From Candidatus Kryptonium sp. (GTDB taxonomy: Bacteria > Bacteroidota > Ignavibacteria > Kryptoniales > Kryptoniaceae): 64,000 nt of DNA. Positions 40,927-49,046 of the stretch are shown here, piece by piece. The position numbers were made by a program, and so were the translations under genes. The DNA is taken from NCBI GenBank assembly GCA_025060635.1, contig JANXBN010000005.1:97743-161742 (forward strand). Direction: 5' to 3'. The stretch's first letter is position 1; every line of letters starts with the position of its first letter. The notes beneath the pieces are model-generated. The model did not search any database. It was given only the letters and a program-made list of their open reading frames with translations, and was not told where the DNA came from.

Positions 40927-41592
40927 TTAATCTTTTTCTGGATCATCTATATCATAATCTTCTGGTTTACCTTTTATATATCCCTTTTTCTTTGCAAACT
41001 CAAAAAGTTCTCTTCTCAACATTTTCCTTCCTCTATGCAACCTTGAACGCACAGTTCCAATTGGTATGTCAAGGAACTTCGCTATTTCTTCGTAGGTTTG
41101 TCCTTCAATATCTGCAAGTATAACAACCGTCCTGAACTCATCTGGTAATTTACCTAAAGCTTCTATAATTTCATCTTCAAATATGTTTTCAAAGATATGT
41201 TCTTGTAAATCTGATGTTTCAAACGATTCATCTCGGACGGTCTCATAGAAATTCTGAACCTCATCGTAATCAACTTTGCCAGGTTCTTTTGTAGCCTTAC
41301 GATATTTATTGATGTATGAATTTTTCATTATCTTAAACAACCACGCTCTTATGTTTGTTCCAGGTTCGTATTGATCCCAAAATCTGAATGCTTTAAGATA
41401 TGTTTCTTGAATCAAATCTTTAGCGTCTTCCTCGTTTCCTGTCATGCGATACGCAAAATTGTAAAGGAATTGCATGTGTGGAATCGCTTCTTTCTCAAAT
41501 TCCTTCTGCTTTTTCAGTAATTCATCGTCGCTTAATTTTTTGTCCCGCTTTTTCTGCTTGATCAAGCTTTTTAATTTGTCGTTGAGTTTCAT
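40927..41592 (-). CDS. ECF RNA polymerase sigma factor
   Basis: A 221-residue sigma factor, longer than usual because of a charged N-terminal extension (KLKSLIKQKKRDKKLSDDEL). Region 2: FLYNFAYRMTGNEEDAKDLI, QETYLKAFRFW, AWLFKIMKNSYINKYRKATK. Region 4: LPDEFRTVVILADIEGQTYE, EIAKFLDIPIGTVRSRLHRG. Between them is an acidic insert (YDEVQNFYETVRDESFETSD). It most resembles the SigW/SigH-type ECF groups. First gene of a sigma / anti-sigma / TlpA run; ATG 41592 is used since the alternative start is a TTG. Confidence 0.92.
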   Translation of the reverse strand: MKLNDKLKSLIKQKKRDKKLSDDELLKKQKEFEKEAIPHMQFLYNFAYRMTGNEEDAKDLIQETYLKAFRFWDQYEPGTNIRAWLFKIMKNSYINKYRKATKEPGKVDYDEVQNFYETVRDESFETSDLQEHIFENIFEDEIIEALGKLPDEFRTVVILADIEGQTYEEIAKFLDIPIGTVRSRLHRGRKMLRRELFEFAKKKGYIKGKPEDYDIDDPEKD

Positions 41593-41764
41593 AAAACTCA
41601 AAATTAATTTTGCCTTGTCTAATTATAACAAATTTTGATTTTATTAGCAACAGATACCTGCTTAAAAATGGGATGAAACCCTGTAGGTCATTTGCTTTCG
41701 GTTGTGAATTTTTCGTTCTGGAGGAAATTTTTAACGAGACGAGCCGTAAGCAAGTTTTTCATTT

Positions 41765-41792
41765 TTGATAATTTTTCTAAATCATTTATATT
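41765..41792 (+). promoter_or_regulatory. Promoter for prfA
   Basis: TTGATA (41765-41770), 16 bases, TATATT (41787-41792). The predicted start of transcription near 41799 precedes the GTG at 41824 and excludes the earlier in-frame codons, which are not coding. Confidence 0.45.
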
Positions 41793-41823
41793 TATTTGCG
41801 TCAAAAAGAAAGGTGCATTTGAG

Positions 41824-42888
41824 GTGTTTGAGAAACTTGAAAAAATAAAAAAGAGATACGAAGAACTCACAAATCTTTTGACTCAACCTGAAATCGTTTC
41901 GGATGTTAACACATATAAAACTCTCTCAAAGGAGCATCACGAGCTTTCCGAGATCGTTGAACTTTACAATCAATATCTTGCTACTGAAAAAAACTTAAAC
42001 GAGACAAGGGAACTGTACAAAGCAACAACTGATCCAGAATTTAAAGAATTAGTGCAAGAGGAAATAAATTTACTTCAAGAGAGACTAAAAAAACTTGAGG
42101 AGCAGATTAAAGATGCTTTAATACCTAAAGATCCAAATGATTCAAAAAACGCCATCGTTGAAATCAGAGCGGGAACAGGTGGGGAAGAAGCTGCTCTTTT
42201 CGCTGCTGATCTTTTTAGAATGTATTCAAGATATGCGGAAAAGAAAGGGTGGAAGGTTGAAGTTATGGACTTCAATGAAACAGGGCTCGGTGGATTTAAA
42301 GAGATAATTTTCTATGTCACTGGAAATAATGTTTATGGGACATTGAAATATGAAAGTGGGGTTCACAGGGTTCAAAGAGTTCCAATAACTGAGTCAAGCG
42401 GGAGAATTCACACCTCAGCTGCAAGTGTCGTAGTTTTGCCTGAAATTGAAGATGTTGAAATTGAGATAAATCCAGATGACTTGAAAATTGAATTTTATCG
42501 TGCAGGTGGTCATGGTGGGCAAAATGTTAACAAAGTTGAAACGGCGGTTAGAATTACGCATATCCCTACGGGAATCGTCGTCCAGTGTCAAGATGAACGC
42601 TCACAATTTAAAAACCGCGAGAAGGCAATGAAAATTTTGAGATCAAGATTGTATGACAAAATGATCATGGAAAAAGAAGCGGAGATCACAGCTCATAGAA
42701 GAAGCCTGGTTAAAACAGGGGATAGAAGTGAAAAAATAAGAACATATAACTTCCCACAAAATCGGGTAACCGACCACAGGATCAACTTCACCCTTTATAA
42801 CCTTCAAGAGATACTTGATGGTGATCTTGATGCTTTGATTGAAGCTTTGAAACTTGCGGATAAGAAAGAAAAACTTGAACAAGGATAA
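41824..42888 (+). CDS. prfA: Peptide chain release factor 1
   Basis: A 354-residue RF1, normal length. The N-terminal start [19 protein letters not shown] fits the family and a GTG codon; the domain 2 recognition motif is PIT in [20 protein letters not shown] (PxT type, reads UAA and UAG); the catalytic GGQ is in [19 protein letters not shown]. Domain 4, [20 protein letters not shown], is also as expected. A longer in-frame extension upstream is rejected because it overlaps the promoter and looks like no protein. Confidence 0.95.
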   Translation: MFEKLEKIKKRYEELTNLLTQPEIVSDVNTYKTLSKEHHELSEIVELYNQYLATEKNLNETRELYKATTDPEFKELVQEEINLLQERLKKLEEQIKDALIPKDPNDSKNAIVEIRAGTGGEEAALFAADLFRMYSRYAEKKGWKVEVMDFNETGLGGFKEIIFYVTGNNVYGTLKYESGVHRVQRVPITESSGRIHTSAASVVVLPEIEDVEIEINPDDLKIEFYRAGGHGGQNVNKVETAVRITHIPTGIVVQCQDERSQFKNREKAMKILRSRLYDKMIMEKEAEITAHRRSLVKTGDRSEKIRTYNFPQNRVTDHRINFTLYNLQEILDGDLDALIEALKLADKKEKLEQG

Positions 42889-42894
42889 AATGGT

Positions 42895-43446
42895 TTATTC
42901 TGGTATTTTAAATTTTGCGAAGATGTACAGTTTTAGAATATCATCGGTGGGGATAAATAGAAGTGTTGGTCTTTTCACTTTGAACTCGGTTAAGCTTATT
43001 TGAAATTCACCATTAACCAGAAGAAAATCTCCTTCTCTTTTGATCTTTCCTTTCATTGTTATCCCCCTTGTTTGTCCGTGAAAATTGAGTAGACCTGTGA
43101 CTTCTATATCATCGTTGATTATTTTTATTTCTGAACTTTTGAAGCTCACGGTTGGATATTTTAATGCTTCAATAACCTCCATGGCATGTGAATCGCGATT
43201 TGAGTTTCCGCTGTTAAATTTTCTTACCTCAGCGATCGCTTCCGCTCTTATTATCTTTTTTTGTTCTGGAGCATATTCAATTAAAAATTTAACTTCGTTA
43301 TTTACCGCCTTGACCGAGTGAAGAGGATGTCTAAGAAAATATTGGGCGTAAGATGTTCCCATTTCTGCTTCTACTAAAATAGTTTGAGAAAACAGTGTTA
43401 TCGGAGAGAAAAATATCGCAAGAAAAAGCAAAAATAAAACGGTCAT
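42895..43446 (-). CDS. YceI-like periplasmic lipid-binding protein
   Basis: A 183-residue secreted protein with a signal peptide (VLFLLFLAIFFSPITLFSQ) and the YceI lipocalin-like barrel: SNRDSHAMEVIEALKYPTVS, SFKSSEIKIINDDIEVTGLL, NFHGQTRGITMKGKIKREGD, NGEFQISLTEFKVKRPTLL. YceI proteins bind isoprenoid quinones or lipids and often sit beside a cytochrome b561. The next gene downstream in the same direction upstream is a b561-like membrane gene, fitting that pairing. Confidence 0.88.
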   Translation of the reverse strand: MTVLFLLFLAIFFSPITLFSQTILVEAEMGTSYAQYFLRHPLHSVKAVNNEVKFLIEYAPEQKKIIRAEAIAEVRKFNSGNSNRDSHAMEVIEALKYPTVSFKSSEIKIINDDIEVTGLLNFHGQTRGITMKGKIKREGDFLLVNGEFQISLTEFKVKRPTLLFIPTDDILKLYIFAKFKIPE

Positions 43447-43467
43447 TTTTAAACTCTCATTTAATTT

Positions 43468-44070
43468 TTACCTGAAAAATGTTACAACGAGCATTCCAGC
43501 TGCTAAAGATGCAAGCGTTATATATCCAGAAATTTGATGAATTTGTTTTGTTTTAATGGGATCTGAACTTTCTTTTATTGATAAACCGAGGATCGGTGTT
43601 GAAATCATACCAGCGAAATGAATCCAAGCAAGTGCTTTATGAATTGTGATTGAACTTGTTTCTTTATCATGTCTAACGAGAGGTGGTGGAGAAAATAAAG
43701 CAAGTGAAGCAGTTAGATAGTAAGACACAACCGTCGCTCTGACAAAGCTCCTGTGTGCGTTGAAGAATTCATATTTCCCATTGAAAACCTGCTGACCATA
43801 ATAAACAGAGGTTGCAGTTAATCCAAGAGTTATAAAACCACCGAGCTGGTGAAGTGAAAGCATTGTTCGTCTAAGTTTTAATTCTTTCTCCCTCGCTTCA
43901 GGTGTAAGTGGAGCTAAACCGATGATCCTGAAAAAACCTTGTTTTCCCCATAGAGGCTTTTCAATTAAACTTAATTTTTGAGGTAATAAATCAAATGAAG
44001 TAGTATCATTGGATTGAGCATTTAAGACTTGGAAAGACGAAAAGAGTAGAAAAATAAAAGCAAGACGCAT
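43468..44070 (-). CDS. Membrane protein, cytochrome b561-like
   Basis: A 200-residue protein with a signal peptide (RLAFIFLLFSSFQVLNAQ) and four helices; each helix or its edge has histidine (LSLHQLGGFITLGLTATSVY, HRSFVRATVVSYYLTASLAL, TIHKALAWIHFAGMISTPIL, IHQISGYITLASLAAGMLVV), which suggests haem b ligands. It probably moves electrons between quinones and periplasm. The start with GGAGG upstream at 44070 is preferred to an earlier one that would add MSKVKVFKEIPGG. Partner of the YceI gene 21 bases downstream. Confidence 0.65.
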   Translation of the reverse strand: MRLAFIFLLFSSFQVLNAQSNDTTSFDLLPQKLSLIEKPLWGKQGFFRIIGLAPLTPEAREKELKLRRTMLSLHQLGGFITLGLTATSVYYGQQVFNGKYEFFNAHRSFVRATVVSYYLTASLALFSPPPLVRHDKETSSITIHKALAWIHFAGMISTPILGLSIKESSDPIKTKQIHQISGYITLASLAAGMLVVTFFR

Positions 44071-44130
44071 AGCACCTCCGGGAATTTCTTTAAAAACCTT
44101 AACTTTGCTCAAAATAAAATTGTTCCAGAT

Positions 44131-45363
44131 TTACTCCCACCTCACTGCTTCTGAAGGAAGTATGCTTGCAGCTCTTTTTGCGGGATAAAAGGAGGCAATT
44201 GAACAAAGAAGAATCGCAGCAAGTCCGACCGCAATGAAATCTGTTACCTTCATTTCAACGGGAAGCGAAGGAACTATATAAACTGTTGGATCAAGAGGGA
44301 AGATGTGATATTTGATTTGAATATAGCAAACGGTAAAGCCAATTAAACTTCCAATAACTGTCCCAATTATGCCGATAATTATACCTTCAAACATAAAAAT
44401 TTTGATTATATCTGAGTCTTTTGCGCCCATTGCTTTTAAAATACCAATATCTCTTACCTTCTCAATCACTGACATCGTAAGCGAACCAAGGATGTTAAAT
44501 GTTGCAACGAAAATTATGAGCGAAAGGATAACATATGCAGCCCATCTTTCAATTTGCATTACAGAATATAAATCTCTGTGAAGATCGTACCAAGTTTTTA
44601 CTTGAAAATTTTCACCAAGACGAGATTGGATTATTTTCTTTACATTTTCGGACTGACCCATATCGTATAACCGAATTTCAACTCCGTTGATTTTTCCATC
44701 AAGTTCAAAAAGTTCTTGTGCTGACTTAAGTGAAATGAAAGCGTAATATCCATCGTAGTCTTTGTTGTTTGATTCAAAGATTCCTGAGACGATAAATTTT
44801 TTCACTTTAGGTTGAATGAGTCCAAACATAGTGGAGAAACTTGGACTTATGAGAGTTATTGTATCTCCTATGAGTGCATTTACTCTGTCTGCAATTGTTA
44901 GTCCAAGGATAATTTTGGGTAAATTTTCATTTTCGGAGAGATCAAAACTTCCGAGGACAATTTTATCAGGAAGCCCTGAAACGATATTGGCTTTATCGGG
45001 TTCAATTCCCTTTATATATAAAACTCTGTTGTTTCTATCGGAAATCAACATTGCTTTGCTTATAACGAAGCTTGCGTATCCTTTAATTTGCTTTATATCT
45101 GCAATTGCTTTTTCTATTTGCGGTAAATCATCTTCACTTAGATTAAGTTTTTTCTCAATCCTTATATGGGGATCAAATTCAACGAGTATTTTCGTAACAA
45201 GTCCGTTGAATCCGTTGAAAATAGATAAAACAATTATAAGAGCTGAAACGCCGATTGTAACTCCAATGAGCGAGATTAAACTTATGATTGAAACAAAAGT
45301 CATTTTCCTTTTGGTGCGAAGGTATCTCCAAGCGATGAAGGTTGTAAAAGGCAGTTTGAACAT
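44131..45363 (-). CDS. LolC/LolE-like lipoprotein-releasing ABC permease
   Basis: A 410-residue FtsX-type permease: first helix (TFVSIISLISLIGVTIGVSA), a large periplasmic domain (residues 70-260), then three C-terminal helices (residues 275-400) with VIEKVRDIGILKAMGAKDSD and the FEGIIIGIIGTVIGSLIGFT signature, ending SFYPAKRAASILPSEAVRWE. These permeases, with the LolD ATPase, release lipoproteins for delivery to the outer membrane. The ATPase gene is not beside it. It is transcribed toward the b561-like gene. Confidence 0.88.
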   Translation of the reverse strand: MFKLPFTTFIAWRYLRTKRKMTFVSIISLISLIGVTIGVSALIIVLSIFNGFNGLVTKILVEFDPHIRIEKKLNLSEDDLPQIEKAIADIKQIKGYASFVISKAMLISDRNNRVLYIKGIEPDKANIVSGLPDKIVLGSFDLSENENLPKIILGLTIADRVNALIGDTITLISPSFSTMFGLIQPKVKKFIVSGIFESNNKDYDGYYAFISLKSAQELFELDGKINGVEIRLYDMGQSENVKKIIQSRLGENFQVKTWYDLHRDLYSVMQIERWAAYVILSLIIFVATFNILGSLTMSVIEKVRDIGILKAMGAKDSDIIKIFMFEGIIIGIIGTVIGSLIGFTVCYIQIKYHIFPLDPTVYIVPSLPVEMKVTDFIAVGLAAILLCSIASFYPAKRAASILPSEAVRWE

Positions 45364-45393
45364 GGTGTTTTGACCTGTGGAGAAAAATTTTAT

Positions 45394-45426
45394 TGAAAAA
45401 GGTAGCCATCAAACGATGGCTACCTT
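45394..45426 (-). terminator. Terminator of the subtilisin gene
   Basis: Perfect 12-base stem AAGGTAGCCATC/GATGGCTACCTT with a 4-base loop, followed on the minus strand by TTTTT. It begins 8 bases past the protease stop. Confidence 0.93.
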
Positions 45427-45433
45427 AACTAAT

Positions 45434-46690
45434 TTAGTAATTTCCAGCGTAAACGGACAAGTTAGTTGTTCTGGATCTATTTACGCTAACCCAGGCTTTT
45501 CCATCTGCGACGAGGCGATCTCTAACTTGTTGGGGTGTTGCGTTAGGATTTCTTGATAAGTAAAGCGCAGCTGCTCCGGCTACATGGGGTGCAGCCATTG
45601 ATGTCCCACTTAAAGTTGCGGTTGAGCTACCAATATAAGTTGATAGTATTCTCACTCCCGGAGCGTTTATATCAAGCAAAGAACCCCAGTTTGAAAATGT
45701 CGCAAATCTATTTGTTTCATCGTAAGCTCCAACGGTGATAGCTTCTTTAACATGAGCGGGGCTATAATTTTTTGCATCTGCTCCGTCGTTTCCAGCTGCT
45801 ATTATGTAGACAACACCAGCATTTATTGAGTTCAAAACAGCATAATCAAGCGAATTGTAGCTTGTTCCAGTTCTTGCACCGAGGCTCATGTTTGCAACGA
45901 TAGGAAGGCTTGGATTATTAAGTTTTTGTTGTGTCACGAAGTCAACACCTGCAATTACATTTGAAAACGAGCCTGAACCATCGTCACCGAGGACTTTGAC
46001 AGCGAAAAGCTCAACCCCGGGTGCAACACCAACGACATAGTTATTATCATCCTTCGCACCTATAGTTCCTGCGACATGTGTTCCATGTCCGTTTCCATCG
46101 TTTGCTGTTCCCTTGCCTGTGAAATCAACACCACCGACAACATTTAAATCAGGATGATTAAGTTGAATTCCAGTATCAATTACATAAACTCTAACACCAG
46201 TTACGCTCCCGGTCCCATCACCCGCTCTTGTTGAACTTATATCAGCATCAATTCTATCAATTCCCCAAGGTAATGTCTGAGCAAAGGCATAAACAATTCC
46301 GTCTTCTTCAATATATTCTATTCTCGGATCACTTCGCAAGGCAATTAGTTTATCTTCGGATATTTCGGCAGAAAATCCTTTGATTGTATAGCGATAAACA
46401 TGCTCAAGGTCTAAATCGTAAGCTGAAGCAATTTCGCTGGCTATTTTAGTGACAGCTTCAGCAACATTCTTGAAATCGCCTTTTGGAAGCACATTTTCTC
46501 TGAAAACGACTATATATCTACCAGGAATTGTATTTTCTGCGGATTTTATAACAGGAGCAAGCCCTTGTTGTTGTGGCGTATTTATACCTTCTTGCTCAAA
46601 TGGCTGGCTACAACCCGATATTAATCCGATTAAAAATCCAACCATTAAAATTAAAGCAACGCCAGTATATCTTCTATAATTTATCTTCAT
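45434..46690 (-). CDS. Subtilisin-like serine protease lipoprotein (S8, with I9 propeptide)
   Basis: A 418-residue exported lipoprotein (lipobox LISGC). Residues 45-118 are an inhibitor I9 propeptide (IPGRYIVVFRENVLPKGDFK, YTIKGFSAEISEDKLIALRS). The catalytic domain has Asp in VRVYVIDTGIQLNHPDL, His in NDGNGHGTHVAGTIGAKDD, the oxyanion Asn in VVYIIAAGNDGADAKN and Ser in LSGTSMAAPHVAGAAALYLS. It looks active and self-processing, anchored at an envelope surface. Codon ATG 46690 is preferred to one four codons upstream, with GGGGAAA before it. A possible role in processing surface proteins is a guess. Confidence 0.95.
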   Translation of the reverse strand: MKINYRRYTGVALILMVGFLIGLISGCSQPFEQEGINTPQQQGLAPVIKSAENTIPGRYIVVFRENVLPKGDFKNVAEAVTKIASEIASAYDLDLEHVYRYTIKGFSAEISEDKLIALRSDPRIEYIEEDGIVYAFAQTLPWGIDRIDADISSTRAGDGTGSVTGVRVYVIDTGIQLNHPDLNVVGGVDFTGKGTANDGNGHGTHVAGTIGAKDDNNYVVGVAPGVELFAVKVLGDDGSGSFSNVIAGVDFVTQQKLNNPSLPIVANMSLGARTGTSYNSLDYAVLNSINAGVVYIIAAGNDGADAKNYSPAHVKEAITVGAYDETNRFATFSNWGSLLDINAPGVRILSTYIGSSTATLSGTSMAAPHVAGAAALYLSRNPNATPQQVRDRLVADGKAWVSVNRSRTTNLSVYAGNY

Positions 46691-46710
46691 TTTCCCCACC
46701 ATTTTTATTT

Positions 46711-46749
46711 TTTAATAAAACAAAAGCCCAACCGTAGAGGTTGGGCTTT
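46711..46749 (-). terminator. Terminator of the small outer-membrane protein gene
   Basis: Eleven-base stem AAAGCCCAACC/GGTTGGGCTTT with a 5-base loop, followed on the minus strand by TTTTGTTTTATT. It separates the barrel gene from the protease gene downstream. Confidence 0.9.
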
Positions 46750-46770
46750 CTAAATTAATTAATTTTTAAG

Positions 46771-47280
46771 CTATCTACCTGTTGGCAATGTGTAAAGGAT
46801 GCCTATTTCAACACCGAGATAATGAATTGTTTCCAAAATAGCTGAATACTTAACTGTTCCTACAAACTTAACCTCTGGTGTAGATTTGTAAGCAACGAAT
46901 GCTCCTGCCCCGCCGGTAATTTTCGTTTCACTCTTTGGCTTGCTAACAAAAGATAATCCAACATCTCCGAGGACACCAAGTTCCACATTATTTTGTGTGA
47001 AAACAACATAACTTAATCCATATCTAACAGGAATAAACGAATACTCGGCCGAGCGATCCTCCTTTGGGAAAGTGAGATATCCAACTGAAAGTTGCCCAGC
47101 GAACCCCTTTACGCGAAGGAAGCTTTCAGGAATATCATAACGGTAATAAGCAACAGCACCGTATCCAACTGTTGGTTTTTCACTGCGATAACCGAGTGTC
47201 AATGTAGCCCCAATATCGCGAGATAAAGCAACACTGCTTGCAACTAATGTTAAAACTAAAAATAAAAATAGTACGCGCAT
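46771..47280 (-). CDS. Small outer-membrane beta-barrel protein
   Basis: A 169-residue secreted protein with a signal (VLFLFLVLTLVASSVALS) and a beta-strand-rich mature part (GATLTLGYRSEKPTVGYGAV, AYYRYDIPESFLRVKGFAGQ, KVEVGIGILYTLPTGR-like end). It is probably an eight-stranded barrel or a porin-like protein of no known function. It has the strongest signals of the window: a near-consensus promoter, AGGAGG ribosome site six bases before ATG, and a terminator, so it should be highly expressed. Confidence 0.7.
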   Translation of the reverse strand: MRVLFLFLVLTLVASSVALSRDIGATLTLGYRSEKPTVGYGAVAYYRYDIPESFLRVKGFAGQLSVGYLTFPKEDRSAEYSFIPVRYGLSYVVFTQNNVELGVLGDVGLSFVSKPKSETKITGGAGAFVAYKSTPEVKFVGTVKYSAILETIHYLGVEIGILYTLPTGR

Positions 47281-47333
47281 GTTTAACCTCCTTTTGTTTT
47301 AAAATTTAGTTGTTTATTTTTTACCACACTACT

Positions 47334-47362
47334 ATTATAATAAATTCAAAGGCAAAAGTCAA
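47334..47362 (-). promoter_or_regulatory. Strong promoter for the small outer-membrane protein
   Basis: On the minus strand TTGACT (47357-47362), 17 bases, TATAAT (47334-47339): five of six and six of six consensus bases with ideal spacing. AGGAGG at 47287-47292 follows downstream. Confidence 0.75.
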
Positions 47363-47450
47363 GAGTTAACCTACTGATCGTGAAGGGGCTCTGCATTAAA
47401 GGCAATGACATCAAATTTTGAACCTGCTGGCATTGTTATATTTTCAAAGT

Positions 47451-47479
47451 TTGATTTTTTTACTTCAACTTTTTATCTT
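47451..47479 (+). promoter_or_regulatory. Promoter for pyrR-pyrB-pyrC
   Basis: TTGATT (47451-47456), 17 bases, TATCTT (47474-47479), about 27 bases before the pyrR ATG. The leader is too short for a classic PyrR attenuator upstream of pyrR. Confidence 0.45.
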
Positions 47480-47505
47480 TACAAAAATTTTAATGTCTGA
47501 TAGAA

Positions 47506-48045
47506 ATGAGGGTGAAAGAGAAAATAATGGACGCTGAGGACATCGAGCGAACTCTTAACAGATTAGCATATGAAATAATTGAGCGAAACAAAGGATCAAA
47601 AAATCTTGCTATAGTTGGAATAAGAACAAGAGGTGAATTTCTCGCAAGAAGATTGGCAGAAAAAATTTCAAAACTTGAAAATACCGAAATCCCCGTTGGA
47701 ATTCTTGATATAACCTTCTATCGGGATGATGTGAGATTAAAACTAAGACAACCAGAAGTTAAAACAACCGAGATCAGTTTTCCTGTTGATGATAAAGATA
47801 TAATTCTTGTTGATGATGTTCTTTTCACAGGGAGAACAGTCAGATCTGCGCTTGATGAACTTATTGACTTCGGAAGACCTAAAACAGTCCAACTTGTTGT
47901 GTTAATAGACCGTGGGAACAGGGAACTTCCAATTCAGGCTGACTTCGTTGGGAAAAAGGTAAAGACAAGTTTAAATGAAGAGATAAAAGTTAATCTAAAA
48001 GAGGTTGATGGAGAAGATTCGGTCCTTTTGATTGAGCATGATTAA
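47506..48045 (+). CDS. pyrR: Pyrimidine operon regulator/uracil phosphoribosyltransferase PyrR
   Basis: A 179-residue PRTase-fold protein. Motifs: EDIERTLNRLAYEIIERN, VGIRTRGEFLARRLAEKISK, GILDITFYRDDVRLK, and the PRPP site DIILVDDVLFTGRTVRSALD. In Firmicutes PyrR binds pyr mRNA with UMP and terminates transcription; it can also make UMP from uracil. It opens the pyr operon with pyrB and pyrC. A terminator directly at its stop codon suggests attenuation, but I see no standard PyrR-binding loop. Confidence 0.9.
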   Translation: MRVKEKIMDAEDIERTLNRLAYEIIERNKGSKNLAIVGIRTRGEFLARRLAEKISKLENTEIPVGILDITFYRDDVRLKLRQPEVKTTEISFPVDDKDIILVDDVLFTGRTVRSALDELIDFGRPKTVQLVVLIDRGNRELPIQADFVGKKVKTSLNEEIKVNLKEVDGEDSVLLIEHD

Positions 48046-48074
48046 AGCCGAAACCAATTGGTTTCGGCTTTTTT
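48044..48074 (+). terminator. Terminator or attenuator between pyrR and pyrB
   Basis: A 28-base perfect palindrome, AAAGCCGAAACC joined through AATT to its complement, starting at the pyrR stop codon and followed by a T-run. It must stop most transcripts from entering pyrB unless read through. Confidence 0.9.
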
Positions 48075-48099
48075 ATTATAAATAAAGGGAGTTAAAATA

Positions 48100-49023
48100 A
48101 TGGCATTAAAAAGTCGTCATCTCTTGGGACTTGAGGGAGTACCGAAGGAAGATATTGAATTGATTCTAAATACAGCTGTTTCGTTTAAAGAGGTTCTTGA
48201 AAGACCTGTCAAGAAAGTTCCAACGCTTCAGGGGAAAACGATAGTTAATTTGTTTTTTGAAAGTTCAACAAGAACAAGAATATCGTTTGAATTGGCGGAG
48301 CGACGATTGTCAGCTGATGTCGTTAATTTTACAACTGCTGGAAGTAGCATCGCAAAAGGAGAGACATTTAAAGATACGGTCAAAAACATTGAAGCGATGA
48401 AAATTGATATGGTTGTGATAAGACATTCTTCGTCAGGGGCGCCACATTTTCTTGCTAAAATAATTGATGCAAATGTCATAAACGCTGGTGATGGGACACA
48501 CGAACATCCAACTCAAGCTTTGCTTGATATTTTTACAATGCGTGAGAAATTTGGTTATATTCAAGGTTTAAATGTCTGTATAGTCGGGGATATACTTCAC
48601 AGTAGAGTGGCAAGATCAAATATATTTGGTTTGAAAACGCTTGGTGCTAATGTTTTTGTTTGTGGTCCTGAAACGCTCATACCAAGAGATATTGAAAAAC
48701 TTGGAGTTGAAATTTATCATAACATTGATGATGTTATACCGAAAGTTGATGTTCTTAATGTGCTAAGGTTACAACTTGAAAGGCAAAATTCGGCTTTTAT
48801 CCCATCGCTTCAAGAATATCATAAATTCTTTGGGATAACAAGAAAGCGTCTTGAAAAAGCAAGCAAACCAATTTTGATAATGCATCCTGGGCCGATAAAT
48901 CGTGGCGTTGAGCTTTCTTCAGATGTCGCTGATAGCGAACATTCCGTTATACTTGAACAAGTAACAAATGGAGTCGCAATAAGAATGGCCGTCCTTTACC
49001 TTCTTGGAACAATGTCAAATTGA
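48100..49023 (+). CDS. pyrB: Aspartate carbamoyltransferase catalytic subunit
   Basis: A 307-residue ATCase. It has the carbamoyl-phosphate site FFESSTRTRISFELAERRL, the KDTVKNIEAMKIDMVVIRHS helix, HEHPTQALLDIFTMREK, VGDILHSRVARSNIFGLKT and the C-terminal IMHPGPINRGVELSSDVAD. It condenses aspartate with carbamoyl phosphate, the second pyrimidine step. No regulatory subunit pyrI is nearby. It starts 25 bases past the terminator and 23 bases before pyrC. Confidence 0.96.
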   Translation: MALKSRHLLGLEGVPKEDIELILNTAVSFKEVLERPVKKVPTLQGKTIVNLFFESSTRTRISFELAERRLSADVVNFTTAGSSIAKGETFKDTVKNIEAMKIDMVVIRHSSSGAPHFLAKIIDANVINAGDGTHEHPTQALLDIFTMREKFGYIQGLNVCIVGDILHSRVARSNIFGLKTLGANVFVCGPETLIPRDIEKLGVEIYHNIDDVIPKVDVLNVLRLQLERQNSAFIPSLQEYHKFFGITRKRLEKASKPILIMHPGPINRGVELSSDVADSEHSVILEQVTNGVAIRMAVLYLLGTMSN

Positions 49024-49046
49024 AAAAATAAATCGCAGTTAATTTT

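Noticed and set aside
41692..41823. A longer N-terminus for prfA
   Set aside because: It overlaps the promoter-like sequence at 41765-41792 and has no similarity to RF1, whose normal start is at the GTG at 41824.
47371..47472. A short minus-strand open frame (about 33 residues) between pyrR and the small outer-membrane protein gene
   Set aside because: It has no long frame, its start lacks a ribosome site, and it overlaps both the pyrR promoter and other signals. It may be a fragment but cannot be supported.
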